Shown here: in pieces, positions 35,326 through 46,085 of the stretch
Position numbering within the stretch: position 1 is the stretch's first letter
How the letters are laid out: every line of letters starts with the position of its first letter
DNA from: Syngnathus acus
Taxonomy: Eukaryota > Chordata > Actinopteri > Syngnathiformes > Syngnathidae
Reading direction: 5' to 3'
DNA: 64,000 nt
NCBI RefSeq assembly: GCF_901709675.1
Contig: NC_051094.1
Span: forward strand, 16,098,501 to 16,162,500
Program-made: the position numbers and the translations under genes
Notes under the pieces: model-generated
What the model was told of the DNA's origin: nothing
Seen by the model: the letters and a program-made list of their open reading frames with translations, nothing else
The model's database searches: none

Positions 35326-36568
35326 TACCGTAATTTTCGGACTATAAGTCGCGTTTTTTTTCATAGTTTTTGGTTAGGGGGCCGACTTCATAGTGAGGAG
35401 CGACTATATGTGAATTCTTTTCAAAAATTTTCAAAAAAAAAAAAAAGGACAAAGATTGATCACGGGGTGACGAAGATGACGAGGGCCCCCGTCTACCGGC
35501 ATCAGTAGCGGCTTTGTTTGTAAGTGACACGGAGGACGAAGAGTTTGAAGGATTTAATGATTTGGAGTGACACAGAGGTTTGAAAAACTATTATGGCTTT
35601 TACGCACGCCCGGTCCTACTCTACGCAGCTCTCTTTAACCTCCGTGGATGGAAGTCTAGGGCCGGCGCTCAGCCGGGTGGCTATCCGGGGACGGTGGATG
35701 GGGCTCGGACATGGCTTTTACGCACGCCCGGTCCTACTCTACGGAGCTCTCTTCCACCTCCGTGGCTGGAAGTGCCACCTCCGGGGATGGAAGTCCACGC
35801 CGCCACACGCCTGGAAGTCGACGCCGGTGCTTGGGGCCATGTGGCGGTTAACTATTTATGTTATAGTTATTTGATATATTTTATTTCGTGTAGCAACTTG
35901 TATATGTTTTTATCGTTACAGTTCAGTAGTTGTTGGCTCGTTGAACTCTTGTTTTGTTAAATAAAGAGCCGTTTACCAAACCCACGTCTTTCCTTGTACT
36001 TTGTTAACGCTACAATATAGTTATATACTAGATCTGTGGAATAACAACGAGGCTGACGTCAGGGCGCACGCGCGGCGTTGTTGACAAAGGACGAGGAATT
36101 TGATCGATGGATTTAATGATTTAGAGTGACACAGATGGTTTGATAATATTTTTGCTTATGTAATAGTTATTTGATATCTAATTTATATATCGTTATATGG
36201 GCCTGTGGAATATTTTGAAGTGCAAGCGCCGTCAGCGGCGCGCACCCATTGTTGACAAAGGACGATCGATGGATTTAATGAATTGGAGTGACACAGATGG
36301 TTTTATAAACGTGTTATTTATGTAATAGTTTTTTGAATAACTCTGAATGTTACGTCAGGCCCGTTCTCAGCGCTTCGTTTGTGTTTATGTCATTTTAGCA
36401 TACCTATCGTTTAGCTCGTTCATGTCTGTTCTTGGTGTTGGATTTTGTCGAATAAATTTCCCCCAAAATGCGACTTATACTCCGGAGCGACTTATATATG
36501 TTTTCATTTCATTTTATGGCTAATGCGACCTATATTCCGGAGCGACTTTTAGTCCGAAAAATACGGTA
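35326..36568 (+). mobile_element. Pogo-like element, internally deleted copy
   Basis: The ends taccgtaattttcggacta and tagtccgaaaaatacggta are inverted and TA-flanked. After the 5' end, the sequence jumps at about 35470 to the last part of the transposase gene (gaagatgacgagggcccc, then ccggcatcagtagcggcttt, then gaagagtttgaaggatttaa and a stop near 35570). Most of the gene present in the 40.2-43.2 kb copy is therefore deleted. The 3' region matches that copy almost throughout, except for a GC-rich insert at about 35590-35847. The copy is non-autonomous. Confidence 0.9.
35590..35847. repeat. GC-rich insert with 118-bp direct repeat
   Basis: atggcttttacgcacgcccg starts at 35593 and again at 35711, and both continue gtcctactctacg-agctctctt--acctccgtgg. 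A shorter word, tccgtgg-tggaagt, recurs four times. The block is absent from the sister copy near 42448, where tgaaaaact runs directly on to ttatttatgttatag. It is clearly GC-richer than the rest of the element. Confidence 0.85.
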
Positions 36569-36571
36569 TAT

Positions 36572-36960
36572 ATTTGTCAAGTCAAGTTTATTTGTATAGC
36601 CCTAAAGCACAAGCAGTCTCAAAGGGCTTCACATGGACAAAAATTGACAATTATTCTCAAAGCATCCCCTGATCTTAAGCTCCCAAAAGGGCAAGGAAAA
36701 ACTCAAAAAAACCCTACCAGGGGAAAATGAGAAACCTTGAGAAGGGACCACAGATGGAAGGATCCCCCTTTCAGGATCACCAGGCTGCAATGGATGCAGA
36801 GAGGGCACAAATAATACATAATATGAAAATCAATGAAAAAGTGGATGTCCAAGTCAAAGCGAAGAGCTGCCGGAGGTGCCCTCAATTGTCCTGGCAGTGT
36901 CTTCGAGGAGGTTGAGGTGCAGTTCCCCCATCCTCAATTGAATTTGTGTATAAGTCTGTA
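36572..36960 (-). mobile_element. Fish LINE/SINE 3' tail repeat (TTGAC-tailed), copy 1
   Basis: Read on the minus strand it contains agcttaagatcaggggatgc, then ttgtccatgtgaagcccttt, then gctatacaaataaacttgac and a TTGAC tail. The same sequence occurs on the plus strand at 51836-51950. It is a common teleost repeat of L2 type. It directly abuts the TA of the pogo-like element. Confidence 0.75.
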
Positions 36961-38514
36961 GTCTGGTGCGCAACTCACACAACCAGATGTAAACAATTAT
37001 GAAGGAGTACAGAGACCAGAAGAAAAGCACACTTTTGGAGCAAGGCGGGAAACCCACAACTTTATTTCCATGGTGAGTGATAGTCATGATAAGACGATCA
37101 TGTGTTTTATTTGTGGTAGAAAGTAACAAGCAGAAATCATGTCTATTTGCCACATGACGCCAATGTGCGTCGCCGTTTCAGCCGGGATATTTAAATGCGC
37201 GAGAAGCCCTGTTAGCCGAGGCATGTGAAAGTATGCTGCTGCATATACTGTATGTGACCCCTCACAACTCGATACACAGTTTTTCCATCGTAGCGTAATG
37301 GTCAATGTTAAGAGCAAAAGCAAAATGATTAGATTATTGTTTCTATATTTTTGGAGGGCAGTGTCAATGTTGCTACAGTTTACCAAATAAACTTCAAAAT
37401 GATCAAACAAATCATTATCTTCATCACTGTCATCAATGTGAATTTGGCAAAATTTGGTCCAATGATCTTTTGACATCATTACCAATGCAAAGCAGATAAG
37501 GAAATATTTCCATGAAGCTCATCCTTAGATAAATAACCGTCCGACTTTGTCATGTCTCACCCCAGCTGCAGTGCTTTCTGACTGGCATTACCTGATCACC
37601 CTAATGAGGCTCAGGCGCAAACCAGGGCAAGAGGGCACTGCCATTATCTGGTGTCTCTCCCATTAAAATCACCTCCAACGCTCGTGACCATCCAACGCAT
37701 CACCCTCCAGTACAATTAACTGGGGGAAAAAATATGCAAATGTAAACTAAAAACTCTGTCAAAAGGATGCAAACACAGACTTGAAAGGGGAGGGAGGTGA
37801 AGTGAAGGAGAACCAGGCAGGCAAGTTGTCCAGAGGGCAGCGAATGATTAGTCACACCATCTATCCATCTTCTCACAATGATGTTGTTTGGGTGAGGATG
37901 GTAGGGTGGCAGAGTGACAGGGATAATTACTTAGGAAAGGTCGGCCTGGGGTGATGGGGGTGAGCCAACAGTGCTGGGGGACTGTAGGGCCCCCATGTCA
38001 CTGACAGTAACCTGCAGAAGTCTGCCCTGCACTGCTCTACGACAGAGGCCACTGTACAAATTATATAGTACACAACACAATACAGCTAAATAAATCAGTG
38101 TACATCTCATGTAACTATGATAAAACACAAACATTACATGGAATCTTCTATTGTATGCTCTATAAGGATCAAATTGCTGGATAGTTGCAGGAACATTTTT
38201 TATTTAACAACAGATATGATTGCAACTGTACTAACTGTATTGTGAAATTAAAATATTAAAATATCAGAAATGTAAGTGTTTATCAGGGTGTCAAGGAAGA
38301 CTTTGCATGTTTTATTTTAAAAGTTATGTTACTTATTAGGTTGAGTGTGTATAAACAGCATCTTGGTCCTCCTGTTCTGTATCTGTCAAATATATGACTG
38401 TTTTCTCCTTTTGTCCATACAATAATGAGAACTTTGGAGTCTTCAACCGAGTATTAAACTATTATATGGTCGCAGGCAGGATTCTTACTGTACTTCTAAG
38501 GCAAAGAAAAGCAA
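36961..38514. other. No recognised feature
   Basis: A long minus-strand open frame (37084-37485, 133 codons) begins with an Asp/Glu-rich stretch but resembles no family I know and has poor codon character in its second half. Confidence 0.35.
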
Positions 38515-38850
38515 GGCAGCATTATTTATATCGCACTTTTTATTCAGAAGGCAACTGAATGTGCTTCACAAAAGCAAAGGCAACACCTACATGTAGCCTA
38601 TTAATAAACGACAGCAACCTTTAAAAACAAAGTTGAGAAAAGAAGAGTAGTTTGCAAAAATTACTAAAGTAATGTACATTGACATTTACAAGTAATAGGA
38701 GGAAAATTTGATCAAATATAAAATAATATAGAATTAAAGCAGACAAATAAGAGTAGGTTTCCAAAACAACAAGTGTAAAAAAAGAAAGCTATTAGCCTGG
38801 ATTTAAAAGCATTTACATTAGGGGCTGACTTCCCTTCTGTTGGCATCTCA
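38515..38850 (-). pseudogene. L2-like LINE 3' end
   Basis: On the minus strand the segment begins with a short coding remnant (APNVNAFKSRL, matching the FKSRLKTxLF end of L2 RTs). It continues through an AT-rich 3' UTR and ends gtgcgatataaataatgctg, the usual L2 3' terminus. Confidence 0.7.
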
Positions 38851-38934
38851 TTGCATCAATCCAGTGGGGATTGATATGTATTTATGGTTTACATACAGAT
38901 GGTATTGTTATTATTGTATTGTTATTCACATGTT

Positions 38935-39220
38935 GCTCCAAAGGCACGTGCGCCACACAGTGCGGAGGTTGTGGCTTTGATTCCGGCCTTCCTGTGGGGA
39001 GTTTGCATGTTCTCCCCCTGCCTATGTGGATTTCCTTCAGATAATCTGGTTTCCTGCCACATCCCAAAAAATGCATGAGTACTCCAAATAGCCCCTAGGT
39101 GAGACCAAATGTTTGTTTTTCCTATGTGTGCCCTGCAATTGGGTTGCAATGGTTTCAGGGTGCCCCCACCTAAAGTCTGCTGGGATAGACCCCCGTGAGG
39201 AAAGGTGGTTCAGAAAAAGG
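38935..39220 (+). mobile_element. GGAT-tailed tRNA-SINE, copy 8 (degraded)
   Basis: A plus-strand copy with a weakened B box (ctttgattccgg near 38974), a recognisable gtttgcatgttctcccc block and end ggttcagaaaaagg. The GGAT tail is lost. Confidence 0.75.
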
Positions 39221-39500
39221 GTTTGTAATCGAGGGCAGGCATTTGGTCAGATCTATCAGAGAACAAAGCAGAGCAGGCAAACAAGCAGGAAGCAAGCAAG
39301 CATATCGCTACACAGCGGATCAGGCAAACAGGAATCAGGAAACAGCGCAGAAACAGGCAGCAAGCATGCATGTGTCTAAGCAGACAAACAGGCCAGGAAT
39401 GACAGGAGTGCAGAGTTTATGTAGGAGATTTAAAAATCCGGGAGCAGGTGGGGTGATGAACAGCAGGTTTGCTGATCACTGCATAACAGGACGGGAGGGG
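39221..39500. repeat. AGCAGGCAAACA-rich repeat fragment
   Basis: An A/G/C-rich stretch with repeated caggcaaaca, caagcaggaa and cagg words, followed by ggagatttaaaaatccggga. It resembles the variable region of some fish LTR or minisatellite-bearing elements, but the family is not resolved. Confidence 0.4.
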
Positions 39501-40185
39501 CAGGAGTAGAGAAACTGAACTGTCCGGGTTACTGATGGTGTGGACAGTCAAACTATAATGCAGTTGACATAGAATGAAACATTACTGCCTTTGGTCATGT
39601 TTGATATTCTGTTTAAGTCAAAGTCAGTGAGGTTTATTTCTGTAATTATCTGCACAGTAAAAAAAAAATTGTTTGTGCATCTTGTGTGGTCATGATTTTT
39701 TGTTTTCAGTGAACGGCCTCATCTGCATTGGAGCGATGTCCTTGTGAGTGCCGGTTCTGTAGCATTCAAATCATTGAGTTGACTTGAGAATACTATATAT
39801 TAGTCTAGATACACTAGACAGCGCCAAAATGAAATAAACATGTCATGAATGAATATTTAATTAATTTCATTTAGTCAGACACCGCAACCCATGTGAGGAT
39901 AAGTAGTTTGGAAGATGAATGAAAAGAATGAATTAATTTAGTTTGACATGCCTATGGTTGCCGTGTTTATGCGGCTGTGAGCTTATATTTATTGTTATAA
40001 GTTATACTTCTGTTGTCATTATAATAATAAATTCCAGTAACTTGATATGTTATACGTATATGTAGAGTGGCGTGTCTGACTGTGTGACAATATAGCCAAA
40101 CTGATGGCCAGATCCACAGTAACGTGAATGGTGTATAAAAAGTATATACCCTTACTTCACTCCAACCATCAGTTTTTGTAGGAAC
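39501..40185. other. No recognised feature except a short SINE tail scrap
   Basis: 39878-39930 (accgcaacccatgtgaggat, aagtagtttggaagatga) looks like the 3' end of another GGAT-tailed SINE on the plus strand. The rest is AT-rich and unassigned. Confidence 0.45.
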
Positions 40186-40875
40186 TACCATATTTTTCAG
40201 ACTATAAGTCGTGTTTTTTTTCAGTTTGGGTGGGGGATACTCAAGAGCGACTAATATGTGAATTTTTTCACAAATTTTTACTTGATCATTAACACATCAC
40301 TCACTTACTAGTATAGTTGACCACTTCACATGTTATTTTTAGTATAGTTGATCACTTCACATGTTATTTTATCATTATCTTGAACATATTCAAAACATGA
40401 AAAATAGAGAAAAAAAATCAAATAAAGCAATTAACACTTTAAAGCGCCATATCCAAGTCCATGAAACAAACAAATAAAACAAAAAACTACAACTGAAAAA
40501 AGAAATACATAGTTATTTTCAAACTAAACTGGATGAGGGCGCTCTAAATTTCACCATTGGCCGTGACTCAACAACTGGGAAGGGCTTAACTAAAATGGCA
40601 CCAAAAAGAAACTCATATTCTGCAGGTTACAAACTGCAAGTTGTAAAATATGCAGCCGAAAACAGTAATCGAGCAGCAGAAAGAAAGTTTGGAGTTACTG
40701 AGAAACTTGTAAGGGATTGGCGAAAAGCGGAGGTTACTCTTAGCGAAATGAAGAAAACAAAAAAAGCTAATCACGGGCAAAAAGCTAAGTGGCCACAGCT
40801 CGAAGAACGAGTTCGTACATGGGTGCTTGAACAACGTGCTGCCGGGAGAGCTTATCAACAGTGCAGTTGCGTCTC

Positions 40876-41067
40876 CACGCCCAGGTATTTGCCAAAATCA
40901 TGAATATAAATGACTTTGTAGTGAGAGGATCTTCTTGTTATCGCTTCATGCAACGCAATTGCCTCTCAATCCATGCCCAGGTGCTTGCCAAGGAGAGGAA
41001 TTCAAAAGATTTTCAAGGAGGACCTTCTTGGTGTTATCGCTTCATGCAACGCAGTCGCTTCTCTATC
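40876..41067 (+). repeat. In-frame 96-bp duplication within the transposase
   Basis: Two adjacent 96-bp units (40876-40971 and 40972-41067) agree at about 70 of 96 positions by eye. Both encode HAQVxAK, then a DF segment, then CYRFMQR and SI, i.e. a 32-codon unit of the second DNA-binding region. Related transposases, as I recall them, have one such unit; the second here is the more canonical (GGPSWCYRFM). Confidence 0.8.
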
Positions 41068-41109
41068 AGAGCAAGAACATCGATGTCTCAAACACTCCCA
41101 GAAGACTTC

Positions 41110-41578
41110 ATCACACCCATCCTCCGTTCTCTGCACTGGCTCTCCATCAAATTCCGAATTGATTATAAGATCGCCCTCCTCACTCACCATTGTATCCTCG
41201 AACATGCTCCCCCATACCTCAAAGAACTCCTTGCCCCAAAACCTGCCACCCGAAGCCTCCGCTCATCCAATTCACACCTTCTCCACGTTCCGAAAACCAA
41301 GCTGCGCACCATGGGCGACCGGGCCTTCTGCCATACAGCCCCTACACTGTGGAACTCCCTCCCCGACCACCTAAGAGCACCCCAATCCACTGATTCTTTC
41401 AAAACCGGACTTAAAACTCACCTCTTTACCTTAGCATTTCCGTAATTTCTCTCATATCCTGGTTGTCGTCCAGTTGTTTTATACTTGTCCTTGTTTTGTT
41501 TTCTTGTTTTTGCCATGTAGCACTTTGAGATTCCTCCGAATATAAAGTGCGTTAGAAATATAATTTATTATTATTATT
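41110..41578 (+). mobile_element. L2-like LINE 3' end inserted in the transposase
   Basis: The frame encodes ITPILRSLHWLSIKFRIDYKI, then PPYLKELL, then RSLRSSN, GDRAFCHTAPTLWNSLPD and FKTGLKTHLFTLAFP with stop at 41445. This is the conserved C-terminus of L2-like reverse transcriptases. The 3' UTR ends in gcgttagaaatataattt and a TTA tail. The five bases ACTTC occur at both joints (41105-41109 and 41579-41583). The coding part is unbroken, so this is a fairly recent 5'-truncated insertion. Confidence 0.9.
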
Positions 41579-42413
41579 ACTTCCAAGTAAAGATCGACTG
41601 TTTCCGTGAGTTCATTAAGAAGCATGTAAGTGAGCACAACGTGACACCGGATCATATTATTAACATGGACGAGATCCCCCTCACGTTTGACATTCCCATG
41701 GGCCGAAGTGTTGCAGAAAAAGGGCAGAGGAGTGTTAATATACAAACAACTGGTCATGAAAAATCACACTTGACAGTGGTGCTGGCATGTTGCGGTTATG
41801 GCTCAAAATTGCCACCAATGGTCATGTTTAAACGAAAAACTATGCCAAAAATCCAATCCCCCTCAGTTACTGTCGCCGTAAATGAGAAAGGGTGGATGGA
41901 TCAAGAAATGATGAACTTGTGGCTTACGGAGTGCAACACAAGGCGTCCGGATGGCTTCTTCAGAGCGAACAAAGCTTTGCTTGTGATGGACAGCATGCGA
42001 GCGCACATCATGCCACAGATAAAAGAGAAATTAAAAAACCTCAACTCCATACCTGCCATCATCCCTGGAGGCTGCACTAAAATACTCCAGCCACTTGACG
42101 TCTCCGTGAATAGGAGCTTTAAAGCAGCTCTGCATAACCTGTGGGAGCAGTGGATGATGGACGGAGAGCACAGCTTCACGGCAACCGGGAGAATGCGACG
42201 CGCAACATTCCTGGACGTCATTGGATGGATCGACAAAGTATGGGCTTCGGTTACACCCAAAATCATTCTGTCAGGATTCAGAAAAGCTGGAATAATTCCA
42301 ACTGAAACTGACGAGGACTCTGACGTCAGCGACGGAGATGACGAAGGGCCCCACGTACTACCGGCATCAGTAGCGGCTTTGTTTGTAAGTGACATGGAGG
42401 TCGAAGAGTTTGA

Positions 42414-42920
42414 AGGATTTAATGATTTGGAGTGACGCAGAAGGTTTGAAAAACTTGTTATTTATGTTATAGTTATTTGATATATTTTTTATTTTGTGTA
42501 GCAACTTGTATATGTTTTTATCGTTACAGTTCAGTAGTTGTTGGCTCGTTGAACTCTTGTTTTGTTAAATAAAGAGCCGTTTACCAAACCTCTTTCCTGG
42601 TACTTTGTTAACGCTACAATATCTTTATATACTAGATCTGTGGAATAAAAGGAGTCGCAACTGACCCACGAGGCTGACGTCAGCGGCGCACGTGCCGCGT
42701 TGTTGACGTAAAGGACGAGGAATTTGATCGATGGGTTTAATGATTTGGAGTGACAGTTGGTTTGATAATATTGTTGTTTATGTGATAGTTATCTAATATA
42801 TACTTTATATATGGTTATATGGGCCTGTGGAATAATTTGAACTGCAACCGCCGTCAGCGGCGCGGCGTACGGCATTGTTGACATAAAGGACGATCGGTGG
42901 ATTTAATGATTTGGAGTGAC
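42414..42920 (+). repeat. Three copies of the transposase gene end in the 3' region
   Basis: gg-tttaatgatttggagtgac occurs at 42414-42435 (the true gene end, encoding GFNDLE and stop), 42733-42754 and 42899-42920. Each is followed by a version of cagatggtttgataa and a tatttatgt-atagttattt stretch. Both later copies are preceded by a cgccgtcagcggcgc- or gctgacgtcagcggcgc-like GC block and gttgttgac-taaaggacga. The same arrangement is seen in the 35.3-36.6 kb copy, so it arose before the two separated. Confidence 0.85.
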
Positions 42921-43219
42921 ACAGATGGTTTGATAAACGTGTTATTTATGTAATAGTTATTTGAATAACTCTGTATGTTACGTCAGGCCCGTTCTCAGGT
43001 CCTCGTTTGTGTTTGTCACGTTAGCATACCGTATCGTTTAGCCTGTTGTTGCTGGTTCATGTCTGTTCTTGGTGTTGGATGTTGTCGAATAAATTTCCCC
43101 CAAAATGCAATTTATACTCCGGAGTGACTTATATATGTTTTTTTTCTTCACTTTATTGTGCATTTTATGGCTGATGCGACGTACATTCCGGAGCGACTTT
43201 TAGTCCGAAAAATACGGTA

Positions 43220-45489
43220 GTGTACTTCAAAATACATGACATCTGTTCAAAGGTGTGTGTGAGGTGCTAAAGAATAGTGAGGGAATCCATAAAAAAACGT
43301 GAGTGTGGTGTTAGCTGTTGTGTGCTCTGTACACTGGTAATAAAAATCACTAGCTGAAAGGAAACAAAACCACCACAGGTCCACTGTCTGGTTATTCCCT
43401 GTACCTTAGTAGCATGCAGGAACAATTAACACAAGGGTAGAAAAAGATTCATGCATTTAACCCATCCCAGAAGAGCAGTGGTCAGCAACTGCATAGCGAC
43501 CAGGGATCTTGTGTCAGCACCTTTGTGAAGGTGAATTGGCAAAAATTGTGTGTGCGTGTGTCTGAGTGTGTGCGCGTTTAGTTCGACATTTTTAATTCAT
43601 CCTTTATTTTCAAACGTACTTAATTTACAAATTAATTGATATATGATGAAGCAAGGGGTTTGCCTTGAATTTCTTATTTATGCTCGCGCGTGATCAACGT
43701 GAAGGGTCGCGGAGCACCTCTGCAACCAGTCTGCAACACACAATGCGCACACGTCACAAAATTTCACAGCGTGACGAATGCCGCACAAATCATCTTTCGT
43801 GAGCGTTCTGTTTCACATGCTGTGGTGACTTCAGCTGGCTACGTTCCACAAGGTCCACAAGGTCTCTTAAATCGTATTTTATTTGTCACCACGGAGCAGT
43901 GGATTCAAATTCAGCTTGTTGCTGTTACAACTGCTGCTGCGGAGCAAGATAGCTCGAAAGCAGTGACGTGGTATTCTCGTGTCGCCTACACACGCACGTA
44001 CCACTTAAGACGCCGTCTACCTTCTAGTCGAAGTCGCAAAACAATTAAATGCGTCATCTGGGCTGCTTCGCTCTAGCAGGCAAGGTCTCTAATATTGCCG
44101 CTTTGTTACTTGTTCAAAAAGTCAAGCAAGAACTTCGACCGGAATTGGTAAAAAAAAATCCAGAGAAAACACAACCCTATGTTGTCAGCCAATACAAGCC
44201 GTAGCGACATCCTCCGACTTGGAGTGAAACCGAAACACACTTTCAAAACAACGCGTGCGGGCTGCGCGCGTGTATGAAGGCAATTGCGCGCTGCATTGAC
44301 GCCGTGACATCCGCTCGGGCGTAGTATAAATATGCCTTTAGAATACAGTGTTTGACTTCCATGGATGACAATAAAAGTTTTCACTTTTCAAATCTCTGAT
44401 TGGATGGCCTGTTTCTACAATGCTTATAAAACACTTTGAAAGTCAAATAAATATTTAATGTGTGGCATATATACTTGCTGCCTCCGACACAAACACAGCC
44501 GTCTTGTCTTGGGCTGACTGAACAAGACATAAATTTAACCCTCCCTTCAACCTCTCAGATGATGCATTCATCCGTGCAGCCTCCCTCTTTTGCTCTCTCT
44601 AATCCAGTCACTCTCAGCTCTGCCCATTAACTTCAATTAATGTGATGGTTCATCAGTGGTGGATGACTGTCACGGGCCATACCCTATTACTTACGTGATT
44701 ACCGTTAATGGGAAAAATACGATAAACAAATTCAATTATCCATGACCTATTTTCAATGGTGGGGACACGGGATTAATACTGTATTAATGTCATCTTTGAA
44801 GTATGAATATGAAGAGATCTAATTACCTCTGTGTCACGTTATAGATGGACAGGGTATGTAAATATATTTCATATTCATGGTGATGAACTACTTGGCTTTG
44901 TAAAGGCCAGAGAGGGAATGAGAGATACTGAAGATGAATACCCCCTGTTGTGTCCTCAGTAAACATCAATTCTTCACAGAAAGCAACCTTCAGCCACCCA
45001 TATTGATGACCAGGCTGTTGTGGATTCCTGTAGGAAGCACGCAAAATGATGAAGACAGAAGGATGTAGATTTAATTAAATTCAGACCTGACTATATGAAG
45101 ATAGAGCATGGTAACTCAAGATGGATGCACAATGGCTGCTCGTTCAGCCAGTAGACTGAATCTTTGTCCTGCTAGCTGTATGAAGAACAAACAAGATATG
45201 CATAATGTTTTTCCCCCACGTAATTGATGGGTTCTTCTTTTTTGCTAACTAATGTGCATTATTATTTCTAGGTGGAGCGTAACAAAAAAATATTGAGATG
45301 CACTGTTATAGGGATGAATACACAATAACATGTTCATGTTTTCCAATCACATTTTCAGACAAGGAGCCCCCATAAAACATTTCACTGAAGACTAAATGAT
45401 CAATATATAACAAAAGATCAAATTCAAGTGATGAGTAACTGATGAGGTCAGTGATAGTCATTACCAGTATTTCATGCATATTATACAAT
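43220..45489. other. No recognised feature
   Basis: A plus-strand open frame at 43690-44076 (128 codons) and a minus-strand frame at 44106-44384 show no family resemblance. 43690-44340 is GC-richer than its surroundings and may be an unrecognised element. The remainder is AT-rich. Confidence 0.35.
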
Positions 45490-46085
45490 ACTACAATGCA
45501 TAACGCAACTTTATTTATACCGCGCATTTTACAACAGCTGCAGCCGTAACACAGCGGTTCACATACAGCAATGGGACAACCACAAAGACAGCGAAAACAG
45601 TCATTTTAAATAAATCAATGTACAGTAGCAGAGCATTAACAGTCGAAAGTCAGTCAAAAGCCAAAGAATAAAAACGTGTTTTCAAACGAGTTTTAAAAAT
45701 GGACAGAAAGAGGGCTTGCCTACCATTTAAGGGAAGGTAATTTCAGGACCGGGAATAGTAAAAGCTTGATCCTTTCTGAGGCTCCGCTTAGTCCTCAGCA
45801 CTTCCAGGAGCATCTGTTTTGCAGACCTGAGGAACCAGGCGGGTGTGTAGGGCTGGCGGAGCTCACAGAGTTAAGATGGGGTGAGGCCATTCAACGATTT
45901 GGAAACAAATAGAAGTTCCTTAAAATTAACTCTACAATGTAATGGGAGGCAGTGAAGGGAAGCCAGAATTGGGGTTGTATGCTCCCTCCTACGAGCTTCA
46001 GTTAGGAGGCGAACAACAGCATTTTGGAACAACTGGAGACGTTTGAGGGAGGGAGTTAACCATTTATAAACTGATGGAAGGCCAC
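45490..46085 (-). pseudogene. L2-like LINE RT C-terminus and 3' UTR
   Basis: On the minus strand 46050-45690 encodes LQLFQNAVVRLLTEARRREH, then TTPILASLHCLPLHCRVNFK, then LFVSKSLNGLTP and, across frames, CELRQPYTPAWFLRSAKQ. This is the region after the RT domain in L2-like LINEs. The 3' UTR follows and ends gcgcggtataaataaagttg. Stops and frame changes show it is dead. Confidence 0.85.

Larger units (their letters stand above)
40595..42435 (+). pseudogene. Pogo/Tigger-like transposase (POGK/jerky-type), disrupted
   Basis: The ATG at 40595 starts MAPKRNSYSAGYKLQVVKYA with a CENP-B/psq-type helix-turn-helix (RAAERKFGVTEKLVRDWRKAE), then WPQLEERVRTWVLEQR. A frameshift near 40845-40856 shifts the next part (about 40852-41109) to another frame. 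That part holds the second DNA-binding segment (HAQVxAK...WCYRFMQRSRFSIRART), partly duplicated in tandem. A LINE end splits the gene at 41110-41578. The catalytic domain follows with its three Asp intact: INMDEIP (D at 41668), LLVMDSMRAH (41989) and LQPLDVSVNRSFK (42097). An acidic tail ends EGFNDLE and a stop at 42435. The catalytic part is open for 264 codons. The gene as it stands cannot give one protein. Confidence 0.92.
40186..43219 (+). mobile_element. Pogo-like DNA transposon, near full length
   Basis: The ends taccatatttttcagactat and tagtccgaaaaatacggta form inverted repeats flanked by TA, so the element is about 3.0 kb. It contains a transposase gene (40595-42435) interrupted by a LINE end. 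Its 3' region has two poly(A)-type signals (aataaa near 42570 and near 43089) and two degenerate repeats of the gene end. Near the left end a 30-bp unit (agtatagttgaccacttcac) is duplicated at about 40310 and 40341. The sister copy at 35326-36568 shows the family has spread at least twice here. Confidence 0.92.

Noticed and set aside
37084-37485. 133-codon minus-strand frame with an acidic start
   Set aside because: The later half is a low-complexity Leu/Ile stretch and no homology was recognised; not called as a gene.
43690-44076. 128-codon plus-strand frame
   Set aside because: No family resemblance, no splice or promoter context; may be chance in a GC-richer segment.
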